A stretch of 64,000 bases of DNA from Oscillospiraceae bacterium (lineage in GTDB: Bacteria; Bacillota; Clostridia; Oscillospirales; Ruminococcaceae): NCBI GenBank assembly GCA_017887325.1, contig JAGHIE010000001.1, positions 186,001-250,000 on the forward strand. The letters are read 5' to 3'. The notes under the pieces are model-generated. The model saw nothing but the letters and a program-made list of their open reading frames with translations. It was not told the DNA's origin and did not search any database. The translations under genes and the position numbers were made by a program. This document shows positions 44,972 to 52,365 of this stretch, one piece after another (within the stretch, counting starts at the first letter, position 1; every line of letters begins with the position of its first letter).

Positions 44972-46567
44972 ATGTCGGAAAAAATAAAATTAGAAAAACA
45001 ACAAGACGGTTGGGGTTCTAAGATGGGGCTTATTCTAGCTATGGCAGGAAATGCTGTTGGTTTAGGTAACTTCTGGAAATTCCCATATATGGCTGCTAGT
45101 AATGGCGGTGGCGCTTTCATGATTCCTTACTTTGTTGCATTATTATTATTAGGTTTACCAATAATGATTATGGAATGGCAACTTGGTAGAGAAGGTGGAC
45201 AAAAAGGAGAAAACACAATAGGACCTATGCTATATTTATATGCTAGATCCGGAATGAAGCCAAAAACAGCATTAACTTGGGGTGCAATTGCTGGAGGTCT
45301 TTGTTTTGCCATTACATTACTTATAAATTCCTATTATACACATATAGTAGGTTGGACATTAAATTATTCAGTAATGTCTTTTTCAGGCGAATATATGGAC
45401 AAGTCAAAAAATATATCTCAATTATTTGTGGACAATATATCTGACCCAATTAGAGTATTTTTCTTTTGGGTGGTAGTTTTAGTTTTGCTTGCTTTTGCAG
45501 TATCAAAAGGTATAAGTGGTGGTATTGAAAAATGGGCTAAATTTATGATGCCAACATTATACATATTTGCTATTATTCTTTTAGTTATGGCAGTCACAAC
45601 AAAAACACCAGTAAATCCTGACTGGTCAGCTCTAAAAGGTTTAGACTTCGTATGGAATCCAGACTTTAGTAAATTAAGTTGGGCGAATACAATGGCAGCA
45701 TCTGGGCAAGTATTCTATTCTTTATCAATAGGTATGGGATTAATTTGTCACTATGCTTCTTATTTAAAGAAAGATGATGATGTTGTAGTTTCTTCAGTTG
45801 CAACAGTATCTTTAAATGAGTTTGCTGAAATTATTTTAGCAGCAACAATAGTTATTCCTTTAGGATATGCATATTTGGGAAACGAAGCATTAACAAAAGC
45901 AGGTCCTTCATTAACATTCATCACATTGCCTAGTGCGTTTGTTCAAATGGGACAACCTATGGGTAATATAGTTGGTGGATTATGGTTCTTGCTATTATTC
46001 TTTGCAGGATTTACATCTTCTATGGCATTATACAGCTATGTTTCAACATTTATTTCAGAAACAATGGGAATATCAAAGAAAAAAGCATCTTGGTTTATTG
46101 TTATAGCTTATTTATTTATAGGTTTACCTATAGCTATAGAAACAATTATAAATAAATCTGGAGCTACTTATTACTTAGATGAAGTTGACCTTTGGATAGG
46201 ACAATACTTCTTATTAATCTTAGGTTTAGTAGAAGTTATTATATATACTCGCTGTGTAAGTGTAGAAAGACAGTTAGAAATAAACAGAGGAGCTTTGTGG
46301 AAAGTTCCTAAATGGTTTGTAACTGTGTTATTAAGATGGATAACACCAGCATTTTTAACAGCAGTTATTGTTTTTGCAACATGGGAAAGATATAAAATGG
46401 GTGCATTTAAAATTATTTCAGACAAAGAACCATACGGTACTTTATGGATTAATTTAGCAAGAGTTATGATGATAGTTATGTTCGTGTTTGGTTGTATTAT
46501 TACTAGAAGATATATAAAAAATAAGTATAGTAATGAGATAGAAAAGAATATAAAAATACAAGCATAA
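44972..46567 (+). CDS. Sodium:neurotransmitter symporter family (NSS) transporter
   Basis: A 531-residue LeuT-fold transporter with about twelve hydrophobic segments. The first helix has the NSS signature GWGSKMGLILAMAGNAVGLGNFWKFPYMAASNGGGAFMIPY (residues 12-52, unwound region AVGLGNFWRFP-like). It likely couples Na+ to amino-acid uptake. The tiny gene 16 nt downstream encodes a MetS-type small subunit, so methionine/alanine-type transport as in the MetPS system is plausible but not proven. AAAGGAGGG precedes ATG. Confidence 0.93.
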   Translation: MSEKIKLEKQQDGWGSKMGLILAMAGNAVGLGNFWKFPYMAASNGGGAFMIPYFVALLLLGLPIMIMEWQLGREGGQKGENTIGPMLYLYARSGMKPKTALTWGAIAGGLCFAITLLINSYYTHIVGWTLNYSVMSFSGEYMDKSKNISQLFVDNISDPIRVFFFWVVVLVLLAFAVSKGISGGIEKWAKFMMPTLYIFAIILLVMAVTTKTPVNPDWSALKGLDFVWNPDFSKLSWANTMAASGQVFYSLSIGMGLICHYASYLKKDDDVVVSSVATVSLNEFAEIILAATIVIPLGYAYLGNEALTKAGPSLTFITLPSAFVQMGQPMGNIVGGLWFLLLFFAGFTSSMALYSYVSTFISETMGISKKKASWFIVIAYLFIGLPIAIETIINKSGATYYLDEVDLWIGQYFLLILGLVEVIIYTRCVSVERQLEINRGALWKVPKWFVTVLLRWITPAFLTAVIVFATWERYKMGAFKIISDKEPYGTLWINLARVMMIVMFVFGCIITRRYIKNKYSNEIEKNIKIQA

Positions 46568-46583
46568 GAAAGGAGCCTATAAT

Positions 46584-46691
46584 ATGGGAGATTTACATTT
46601 AGAATCAATAATATTTATGGCAGTTGTATGGGCTGGCATTTTAGCTACAATAGGCGTTTCTTTGTACACATTACTTAAAAAGAAAAAATAA
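46584..46691 (+). CDS. MetS-like small subunit of the NSS transporter
   Basis: A 35-residue single-helix membrane protein, MGDLHLESIIFMAVVWAGIL, then ATIGVSLYTLLKKKK. Such tiny proteins directly follow NSS transporter genes, as in MetP-MetS of Corynebacterium, where both are needed for uptake. AAAGGAG is 8 nt before ATG, and the gene starts 16 nt after the transporter stop. Usually missed because of its size. Confidence 0.85.
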   Translation: MGDLHLESIIFMAVVWAGILATIGVSLYTLLKKKK

Positions 46692-46701
46692 TATTAAAAA
46701 A

Positions 46702-46738
46702 CAAAGGTTATCATAAGCTTTAGCTTTGATAACCTTTG
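46702..46738. other. Hairpin between the NSS operon and the next gene
   Basis: Perfect 12-bp arms CAAAGGTTATCA and TGATAACCTTTG. The T run lies on the minus-strand side (plus A run 46697-46700), so in the rightward direction it is only a hairpin and perhaps an inefficient terminator of the NSS operon. Confidence 0.6.
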
Positions 46739-46761
46739 CTAATAAAAAGGATGTGATATAA

Positions 46762-47454
46762 TTGAATAATTTAGATTTGATAGAAGTATTGGAAGAAATA
46801 GAAGATAAAATAGCTAAGTGTGATATACTTGGAGATAAAAGGCAAAGATTTATTTCCACACTAGCACCAATAAAAGCTCAATTAAAAACAGTGGAAATAG
46901 ATGAAAAATATAATGAAGTTTATAGCTCATTAGTAGCAAAAGGAAAACAGTTGTCAGGTTTGATAAAAATAAATGCAAATCCAAAAGAGCTTAGTGGTAA
47001 AATAAATTATTATATAAACTATTTGGGTGCAGCTTATGGAGATTTTACAGGACAATCTTATAAGGTAACAAAATTTTATAGATTGTTTTTATTATGCTCA
47101 ATTTTATTCTTAGTTTTATCACCACAGTTTTTAACTCCTATATTTTCTATTATTTTTATTATTCCTATATTTATGGCTATGAAAGGAATAAAGCAAAGAG
47201 TAAGAACTGGATTTTGGTTGGGAATGCTTATAGTTCCAGCTTCATTGATGACAGGGATTATGTGGATAAGATATGCTCTATTTGTCTTAAAAGATTTTAA
47301 TGGAGCTGTGATGCAAATAATGTCTACTTTTGGATTGGGTGAGCAGGTTTCAATTGTGCTTACAACAGTATTTCCTGTGCTAGGAATAGTGCTTACGATT
47401 TTAGCAGTAATTTTGTTTATATATGGAAATAAAGTAAAAAGCTTATTTATATAA
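46762..47454 (+). CDS. Membrane protein of unknown function
   Basis: A 230-residue protein with a soluble, possibly coiled-coil N-terminal 105 residues (LDLIEVLEEIEDKIAKCDILGDKRQRF) and four hydrophobic segments at about 108-126, 128-144, 153-177 and 196-225. Start is TTG at 46762 with AAAAAGG about 11 nt upstream; no better start exists. It is the last chromosomal gene before the 12-kb island, and its terminator has been split by the island's insertion. No family is recognised. Confidence 0.7.
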   Translation: MNNLDLIEVLEEIEDKIAKCDILGDKRQRFISTLAPIKAQLKTVEIDEKYNEVYSSLVAKGKQLSGLIKINANPKELSGKINYYINYLGAAYGDFTGQSYKVTKFYRLFLLCSILFLVLSPQFLTPIFSIIFIIPIFMAMKGIKQRVRTGFWLGMLIVPASLMTGIMWIRYALFVLKDFNGAVMQIMSTFGLGEQVSIVLTTVFPVLGIVLTILAVILFIYGNKVKSLFI

Positions 47455-47459
47455 AAAAT

Positions 47460-47482
47460 GTAGTTACATAGTAAATATGTAA
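47460..47482. repeat. attL, left 23-bp direct repeat
   Basis: An exact copy of 59495-59517. It comprises the left stem, loop and 7 bases of the right stem of what was a bidirectional terminator; the following bases (TGTTCATG) do not complete the stem, so this is the disrupted copy. Confidence 0.9.
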
Positions 47483-47511
47483 TGTTCATGTTTTTATATG
47501 TTTTCTCATAG

Positions 47512-47552
47512 TGCCATAACTCCAGTATTTATGCTGTATTATGGCATTTTTC
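47512..47552 (+). terminator. Terminator inside the left end of the island
   Basis: Arms TGCCATAA (47512-47519) and TTATGGCA (47539-47546), with an inner CAG/CTG pair, followed by TTTTTCTTTTT. It may replace the terminator function for the 46762 gene that insertion disrupted. Confidence 0.75.
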
Positions 47553-47570
47553 TTTTTGTATATTTTTATA

Positions 47571-47627
47571 TTTTGGTGCTTGTTTTTGCACAAATAAACA
47601 CCAAATAAGCACCAAATAAACACCAAA
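47571..47627. repeat. Left arm sites: three tandem 11-bp repeats plus an inverted copy
   Basis: TAAACACCAAA (47595-47605), TAAGCACCAAA (47606-47616) and TAAACACCAAA (47617-47627) are in tandem; AAGCACCAAA is also present inverted at 47571-47581. The same repeats occur at the right end, so they are probably integrase or excisionase arm-type binding sites. Confidence 0.7.
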
Positions 47628-47753
47628 AAATTGATGTAAAAATAAAAAAGAACAGATTTAAAAACCTGCTCTTATTGATATATTTTTTGTATTTTCTCGC
47701 TGTTCGTCCGTTGTTCGTTGTGGTTTAATCTCGGAGTTCGTCCGGAGTTCAAC

Positions 47754-47915
47754 TTACAACTCTTTTATATCTTGATTTAATAATTGTTTAGTATGTTCTA
47801 CTGTTTCATATATATCCTCATCATCTATACAGTAAGTATCTAGCAGGTAGTTTATGTCTTGTAATAGCAATAATACACCTGCTACAAAGTCACTTGATAC
47901 CTCAAATTTTTTCAT
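47754..47915 (-). CDS. Small acidic protein (53 residues)
   Basis: MKKFEVSSDFVAGVLLLLQD, then INYLLDTYCIDDEDIYETVEHTKQLLNQDIKEL. It has a strongly acidic C-terminal half and could be helical. Supported by an AGCAGGTG ribosome binding site that overlaps the end of the next upstream gene, and by a tight 4-nt gap to that gene. No family is recognised. Confidence 0.55.
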   Translation of the reverse strand: MKKFEVSSDFVAGVLLLLQDINYLLDTYCIDDEDIYETVEHTKQLLNQDIKEL

Positions 47916-47919
47916 TTAC

Positions 47920-48150
47920 TTAACACCTGCTTTGCAACTCTTGTGTTTTAGTTATTGTATCGTTTAGTTTGTCTGTTGCTGTATCGATAAGAGTGTATAA
48001 AAGGTCTTGTCTTTGACAAAAGACTTCTAACTTCCATTTTCTCTCGCTATCAGTTTCTAGTGGCATACCTTCTTCCAAAAATTCTCTAGTCAACACTAGC
48101 AGGTTGCTTGTGCGTTCTAACTCAATTTGAATATCTTCTAAATTGTGCAT
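47920..48150 (-). CDS. Small coiled-coil-like protein (76 residues)
   Basis: MHNLEDIQIELERTSNLLVL begins a mostly helical, charged 76-residue protein (DTATDKLNDTITKTQELQSRC at the end). Heptad-like spacing of Leu/Ile suggests a coiled coil. AAAGAGGTAA lies upstream of ATG. Similar small helical proteins are frequent in phage-derived islands, but no function is known to me. Confidence 0.6.
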   Translation of the reverse strand: MHNLEDIQIELERTSNLLVLTREFLEEGMPLETDSERKWKLEVFCQRQDLLYTLIDTATDKLNDTITKTQELQSRC

Positions 48151-48168
48151 TTTTATTACCTCTTTCTA

Positions 48169-48315
48169 CTAAAGATTTAATATATAATTAGCTATCTTAT
48201 TTTTTACTTTTGGGTTTATCTTGATTATTTTAGCTTTGTAAAGGCATCTTATAGAATACAGACAACCAAATATAAACGCTATTAATAACAGAATAAGTAT
48301 TAATATCAAAATCAT
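48169..48315 (-). CDS. Small membrane protein (48 residues)
   Basis: MILILILILLLIAFIFGCLY begins a protein with one long membrane helix and a basic tail (KAKIIKINPKVKNKIANYILNL). AAAGGGGG lies 9 nt upstream of ATG. Its ATG overlaps the stop of the preceding 29-residue frame (ATGA), which suggests coupled translation. No family is recognised. Confidence 0.5.
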   Translation of the reverse strand: MILILILILLLIAFIFGCLYSIRCLYKAKIIKINPKVKNKIANYILNL

Positions 48316-48401
48316 CTTTTAACCCCCTTTACAACGACATATATAACGATTAAATCAAGCACTATCGTTATAATATCTAGTGCAATATCTAGGTTATACA
48401 C
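48312..48401 (-). CDS. Possible 29-residue membrane peptide
   Basis: A GTG-initiated frame, MYNLDIALDIITIVLDLIVI then YVVVKGVKR, preceded by AGGAG at 9 nt. It is very hydrophobic with a basic end, and its stop overlaps the next gene's start (ATGA). The small size leaves room for chance, but the coupling and ribosome binding site support it. Confidence 0.4.
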   Translation of the reverse strand: MYNLDIALDIITIVLDLIVIYVVVKGVKR

Positions 48402-48460
48402 TTTTCATCACTCCTATAATATATTTATATATTGACAATGAGTTTCTAAAGGCATATACT

Positions 48461-48495
48461 ATTGAACAAGGGGTTAAGCCCCTTATTCAATTAGT
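48461..48495 (+). terminator. Hairpin/terminator between the small genes
   Basis: The segment TTGAACAAGGGG pairs with CCCCTTATTCAA (one G-U pair, 5-nt loop) and is followed on the plus strand by TTAGTTTTTT. On the minus strand it directly follows the 44-residue frameshift candidate. Confidence 0.6.
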
Positions 48496-48616
48496 TTTTT
48501 GATTAAGTCAACTAAACTTCCTATTAGTTGAATAATCGCAATAAGTAAGATGATTTTAGTTTCCGTTTTAACTTTTGGGGTCATCTTACTTATTTTTTTG
48601 CCTTTTTTCGGCTCAT
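48483..48616 (-). CDS. Possible frameshifted 44-residue membrane protein
   Basis: From ATG 48616 (AAAGGAG 9 nt upstream) the zero frame reads only MSRKKAKK and stops at 48590. At the stop, the slippery run A AAA AAA allows a -1 shift into a frame that continues ISKMTPKVKTETKIILLIAI then IQLIGSLVDLIKKLIE to TAA at 48483. The result is a coherent basic-plus-hydrophobic small protein. A perfect 14-bp hairpin begins right after the slip site. Either programmed frameshifting or a one-base change in the A run could explain this. Confidence 0.45.
48540..48594 (-). promoter_or_regulatory. Perfect 14-bp hairpin next to the slippery A7 run
   Basis: Arms 48540-48553 and 48581-48594 (AATAAGTAAGATGA with its complement TCATCTTACTTATT) enclose a 27-nt loop. 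On the minus strand the stem begins 1-2 nt after the A7 run at 48593-48599. This is the position of a frameshift stimulator or of a strong regulatory hairpin. Confidence 0.6.
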
Positions 48617-48791
48617 TTGTTCAACTCCTTTCGTTTGATATGGTTATATTATAATACAATGTTTAAGTACATTCAATAGTGATTATATACAATGTTTAAG
48701 TGTATATTTTGTTTATTAATACAATGGTTAAGTGTATATTTTTGTGTTATAATATAATTGAAATAATATACATAAAAACGAGGTGAATAAA

Positions 48792-48992
48792 ATGTCAGAT
48801 AAGAAAAATACACAAGCTAGAATAGATGCAAACAATAGATACAATGCTAAAGCATATGACCGTATTAATTTAGCTGTCAAAAAAGGAGAAAAAGAACTAA
48901 TAAAAGAACATGCAGAAAAGCAAGGCGAGAGTATTAATGGTTTTGTTAATAGAGCGATTAAAGAAACTATTGAGAATGATAATAGAAAATAG
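48792..48992 (+). CDS. Ribbon-helix-helix (Arc-like) DNA-binding protein
   Basis: A 66-residue protein, MSDKKNTQARIDANNRYNAKAYDRINLAVKKGEKELIKEHAEKQGESINGFVNRAIKETIE. The beta strand (KAYDRINLAVKKG) followed by two helices and GESINGFVNRAI matches ribbon-helix-helix regulators or antitoxins. ATG 48792 was chosen over an upstream GTG that overlaps the GAGGTG ribosome binding site. It is transcribed away from the leftward small genes. A transcriptional repressor or copy-number regulator is likely. Confidence 0.75.
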   Translation: MSDKKNTQARIDANNRYNAKAYDRINLAVKKGEKELIKEHAEKQGESINGFVNRAIKETIENDNRK

Positions 48993-49139
48993 GTGGGTCC
49001 TTATTTTAGGGGGTCATATTTCTAACTAATGGTGAACATTTTGTTCAGCGTGTTTGAGGTTTTTGAGAATATTGTAATTTATGGTGCAGTAAAACCTGCT
49101 ATAAGTAATAATTAGTACAGCATATCAAATAATATAATT

Positions 49140-49176
49140 AAGGGTGTGGCATTACGCTACACCCCTTTATTTTTGT
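49140..49176 (+). terminator. Terminator downstream of the ribbon-helix-helix gene
   Basis: GGGTGTGGC (49142-49150) and GCTACACCC (49156-49164), 5-nt loop, then CTTTATTTTT. Confidence 0.8.
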
Positions 49177-49286
49177 GTTTAATCGACTTTTAGTATCTAG
49201 GTATATAATCTAATTAGTAAATACTTAAAATGCATTTGTGTTATGTTTATGGCGTGATTATGGTGTGTTTATAATAAACATTTATA

Positions 49287-49450
49287 ACCTGCTAGGAATA
49301 ATGTTCTGTTTAGGTTATACTAATGCAAACAATTCTTGCATTAGATGATATGAACTTAATCTATCGTCGTAAATTGCGAGGTTAGAACAATATTAACTTA
49401 GCAGGTAAATAAAAACAGACCTGCTACAATGAGCAAGTCTGAATTTTTTG
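49287..49450 (+). ncRNA. Candidate structured RNA, unit 1
   Basis: ACCTGCTA (49287-49294) pairs with TAGCAGGT (49399-49406), enclosing a second helix (AATGTTCT-like with AGAACA) and the hairpin CTAATGCAA/TTGCATTAG (49320-49344). A terminator with arms 49416-49425 and 49432-49441 and a T run closes the unit. Unit 2 at 49877 repeats the layout with compensatory base changes. Expression and strand are not proven. Confidence 0.4.
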
Positions 49451-49876
49451 CTATATAATCATTATTGAGCATGTAAAAAATATAAATAATACCCACTCAG
49501 ATAATAGCACGGCTTATATTTAAGTGTCAATAAGACTGAAAGCTGACTAAGTTGAAATTAACAACCTTTTTGTTGATGTCGGCAAAATGGTTGTAAAAAG
49601 GTTACAAACAATAGTTGTATCCTTGATATTGGTTTCACTTTTTTGAGATACCAATAATCGTATTATTTGTACGAGTGCTATATTATCCATTGTATTACTA
49701 TTGTGATTATCAATGACATAAACTCAATAAAGATTTGTTATTAAGTTTAAAGTGTTTATTAAACACATCAGCATTATAACAATTTGTTATACCGGTTATC
49801 ACTTTAATTACATATTGTGTAAGTTAGCTTTTTTATATTTTTAAAGGTATGGTCATTTTTGACCTACCCTCTATAC

Positions 49877-49969
49877 ACCTGCTATATAAGCGTAAACAAT
49901 CCTTACGCATTAGCAGGTAAAATAAAAACCCCACCTATTAATTAAAATAAGTGGGTGATAAATTTTTTA
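49877..49969 (+). ncRNA. Candidate structured RNA, unit 2
   Basis: ACCTGCTA (49877-49884) pairs with TAGCAGGT (49911-49918) around GCGTAA/TTACGC, loop ACAATCC. A terminator follows with arms CCCACCTATT (49930-49939) and AATAAGTGGG (49946-49955) and a T run. It parallels unit 1 in order: motif, hairpin with an ACAAT loop, motif, terminator. Confidence 0.4.
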
Positions 49970-50029
49970 TGTGATCTTATTAAAATCAAATTTGGTTTAC
50001 TAAGTATAAAACAATTTTTACGTAAAAAA

Positions 50030-50056
50030 TCCTGCTTATAATTAAATAAGCAGGAC
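50030..50056 (-). terminator. Terminator of the DUF262-Abi operon
   Basis: TCCTGCTTAT pairs with ATAAGCAGGA (6-nt loop), followed on the minus strand by TTTTTT. It lies 80 nt after the Abi gene stop and contains a one-base variant of the ACCTGCTA motif. Confidence 0.8.
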
Positions 50057-50136
50057 AAATAACTAAAAATAAGGATCAACGCATGCACCAATCCCCTAAA
50101 ACCGTAAGGTTTTGTTCTACCAGCCTCATTATATCA

Positions 50137-51183
50137 TCAACCACAATATGTGTCAAGAACTTTTTTTAAAAAATTTAAATTGGAGTATACATCAGCATTT
50201 TTCTCAAAATAATCAATGTGTTTATATAGTCTTTGGGAAAAATTATCTTTTAAATTATTGTAAGTATAATGTTTTACTTTTTCACTAGTAACTATATTGT
50301 CGAAAACATACAAAACAGATACAAAATCATGTATAACTTGATTTGACATTCTTTTTCTTTTTACATAAGAAGAAACTCCTTTAATTTTAGATAGTTCACT
50401 CAATAAGCGGTGTGTAGGTTTTATTGGAGATGGTTTGGTATACCCTATATTGTTTAGTAAACAATTATTATGTGCTGCAGCATTTCTGATCTGTCTTACA
50501 GAAAATAGACATTCTGTTATTTTGTTCATATGCTCATTTTGATATTTTTCGTAATAAAATTCTATTAACTTAACTAACTCACTAAATGAAATTAGTTCTA
50601 TCACTTTCCATATAGAAATCGGTTTGTTTATATCAATAGAATTTGATAAACTATTAGTGTAGTAATTATTATTTATCTTTTTATAGTTATCTGTACCTAT
50701 ATTATTCTTTATGAATCTATCTTTAAAATTAGAGTCTTTTTCAAAAAGTTCAGTTATTATACCGTACCCATCTTCACATTCATTATTAGTTAAGTCTTTT
50801 AATAACTTAACTTTCAAAAAATGTTCTATATCTACAACTAGTTTCAAAATTTCTTTTCTAAACAATGAATCCAATACAGATAATTCTATTAGATAAGCAA
50901 ACTCTAAATCTGTGTATTTTCCATCTTTTTTATGATATGCTTTGGCATAAGACTTTAACTTAAAAAAATAATTATTATTTGATAAAAAATTCATAGCATC
51001 TTTTTTATTGGTTATATTAAATTTTATTCCTTTTTCATCACTCATATAATCAACTTGTTCTTTAATTGTAAGTTTTTCTCTATAACAAAAAGAAGATCTA
51101 TAATCATCTACAAAAAAATCATTATATTCTATAAGTGTTGTACAGCTGGTACTTTGCTTTTCTTTTTCTTCTAATAATAACAC
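50137..51183 (-). CDS. Abi-family (Abi_2/AbiD-F-like) HEPN abortive-infection protein
   Basis: A 348-residue protein. The region LTIKEQVDYMSDEKGIKF and FKLKSYAKAYHKKDGKYTDLEFAYLIEL is typical of Abi_2 proteins, which belong to the HEPN superfamily. The HEPN catalytic motif is at residues 230-239: RQIRNAAAHN, with Arg233 and His238 (R-x4-H). Family members stop phage growth by damaging RNA after infection. Start is GTG with GAGGA upstream. It follows the DUF262 gene by 24 nt in one operon, so it probably acts together with it. Confidence 0.85.
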   Translation of the reverse strand: MLLLEEKEKQSTSCTTLIEYNDFFVDDYRSSFCYREKLTIKEQVDYMSDEKGIKFNITNKKDAMNFLSNNNYFFKLKSYAKAYHKKDGKYTDLEFAYLIELSVLDSLFRKEILKLVVDIEHFLKVKLLKDLTNNECEDGYGIITELFEKDSNFKDRFIKNNIGTDNYKKINNNYYTNSLSNSIDINKPISIWKVIELISFSELVKLIEFYYEKYQNEHMNKITECLFSVRQIRNAAAHNNCLLNNIGYTKPSPIKPTHRLLSELSKIKGVSSYVKRKRMSNQVIHDFVSVLYVFDNIVTSEKVKHYTYNNLKDNFSQRLYKHIDYFEKNADVYSNLNFLKKVLDTYCG

Positions 51184-51207
51184 TAATTTTCCTCATTTCT
51201 TAATGTA

Positions 51208-52365
51208 TTAAATATTTAGTAATTCACCAAACATTTTTCTTCTTTGACCATTGCTTTTGTTTGTAAAGTTTGTTGTTTCAACCCAATATACCAGTTTATC
51301 AAAGTCTTGATTTGTGGAATTAAAGCAGAAGTATCCTGATAAATATAATATATAATCTATACGATCAATATATTTTTCAAGATTTTTGTTGGAAATAAAT
51401 TCCAAAGCAAGTTTTAAGCTTGAAATAGATAGCTTAATGATATTTCTTAATATATCAACCTCTAAAGAAGTTAGTTGACTTTCTTTTGTGTCTGATGGAA
51501 TAGGAGCATAGTTTAATTTATGTAACTTATTATTGACTATTACTTCAAATGCTGGATTTAACGATGCTATAGGATAAGATACATTGGTAGTAAAAGGTGA
51601 AAATAACCCTTCCATTGCATAATCTGACATTAATTGTTGAAAAGGCTTAATATACTCTGAATAAATATCAAATTCATGTAATTTTAACTTTGAAAAAGAC
51701 ATTTGTAATGCAGTTACTTTACTTCCAGCATTATTTAAAACCTCAAACCATTCGATTTGTTCATCTTCTGTTAAGTCTTCTGCTTGATTTATTGTATAGT
51801 TATAATCCATCATTTTACTTCTAACATCAATTGCAACTGCATATAAATCGTTAAAAGTTTTTTTATTAATTAGATATTGTTGTAAAATATTTCTATCTTC
51901 ATTAAGTAATATTCCAACTGGTATTTGATGATCTTTTATAGCTGCTTTTACAATTTTAAAACTTGCAGATGATACATCTAAAACGATATTTCTAAAATCA
52001 TCATTATTAGTATATGCTTTAAAATTTGTTGTCAAACGCTGCTGACCGTCTACTATTGATTGATGTGAAGATTTTATAGTAGATTTATCTATAATTTCTC
52101 TATCAATAAATGATACTTGTGGAACAGATAATTCTGTTTTTACTATTAAATTTATTGATATAGGTGCAACAGGTGCTTTGCCAAATAATTGATAATTGAG
52201 TAAATCTACAGATTTTTGAAGAGACCAGCTAACATCTCTTTGATATAAAGGAAGTGTTATGGTATTTTCAGAGATTTTTTTACACATTTCTTGTATAGGC
52301 ATTTGATAACTCTTTTTAGTTGGATTATATGATGTTGCAAATATTAATTTAGGGTTTATTCTCAT
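51208..52365 (-). CDS. DUF262 (ParB/Srx-like) protein, likely anti-phage
   Basis: A 385-residue protein with the DUF262 signatures TLPLYQRDVSWS (residues 37-48) and IVDGQQRLTT (104-113), and FEVLNNAGSKVTALQMSFSKL (around 208-228). DUF262 is the NTP-binding half of GmrSD-type and related defence nucleases. There is no C-terminal DUF1524 HNH domain here, so the partner Abi protein may supply nuclease activity. It is the first gene of the pair, with a consensus promoter 44 nt upstream. The role in defence is inferred. Confidence 0.8.
   Translation of the reverse strand: MRINPKLIFATSYNPTKKSYQMPIQEMCKKISENTITLPLYQRDVSWSLQKSVDLLNYQLFGKAPVAPISINLIVKTELSVPQVSFIDREIIDKSTIKSSHQSIVDGQQRLTTNFKAYTNNDDFRNIVLDVSSASFKIVKAAIKDHQIPVGILLNEDRNILQQYLINKKTFNDLYAVAIDVRSKMMDYNYTINQAEDLTEDEQIEWFEVLNNAGSKVTALQMSFSKLKLHEFDIYSEYIKPFQQLMSDYAMEGLFSPFTTNVSYPIASLNPAFEVIVNNKLHKLNYAPIPSDTKESQLTSLEVDILRNIIKLSISSLKLALEFISNKNLEKYIDRIDYILYLSGYFCFNSTNQDFDKLVYWVETTNFTNKSNGQRRKMFGELLNI

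Larger units (their letters stand above)
48993..50136. other. 1.1-kb non-coding region full of hairpins and palindromes
   Basis: No gene can be supported here. It holds four terminator-like hairpins, two homologous ACCTGCTA/TAGCAGGT-bounded stem structures (49287-49406 and 49877-49918), and perfect palindromes GTGTTTATTAAACAC (49752-49766) and TATAACAATTTGTTATA (49775-49791). Such density suggests small RNAs or the island's replication origin. Neither can be shown from sequence alone. Confidence 0.55.

Noticed and set aside
46702..46738. Rightward terminator after the MetS-like gene
   Set aside because: The hairpin is perfect, but the T run lies on the other strand, so I list it only as a hairpin.
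47595..47627. Possible CRISPR-like repeat array
   Set aside because: Units are 11 bp in direct tandem without spacers and recur near the other attachment site, so integrase arm sites fit better.
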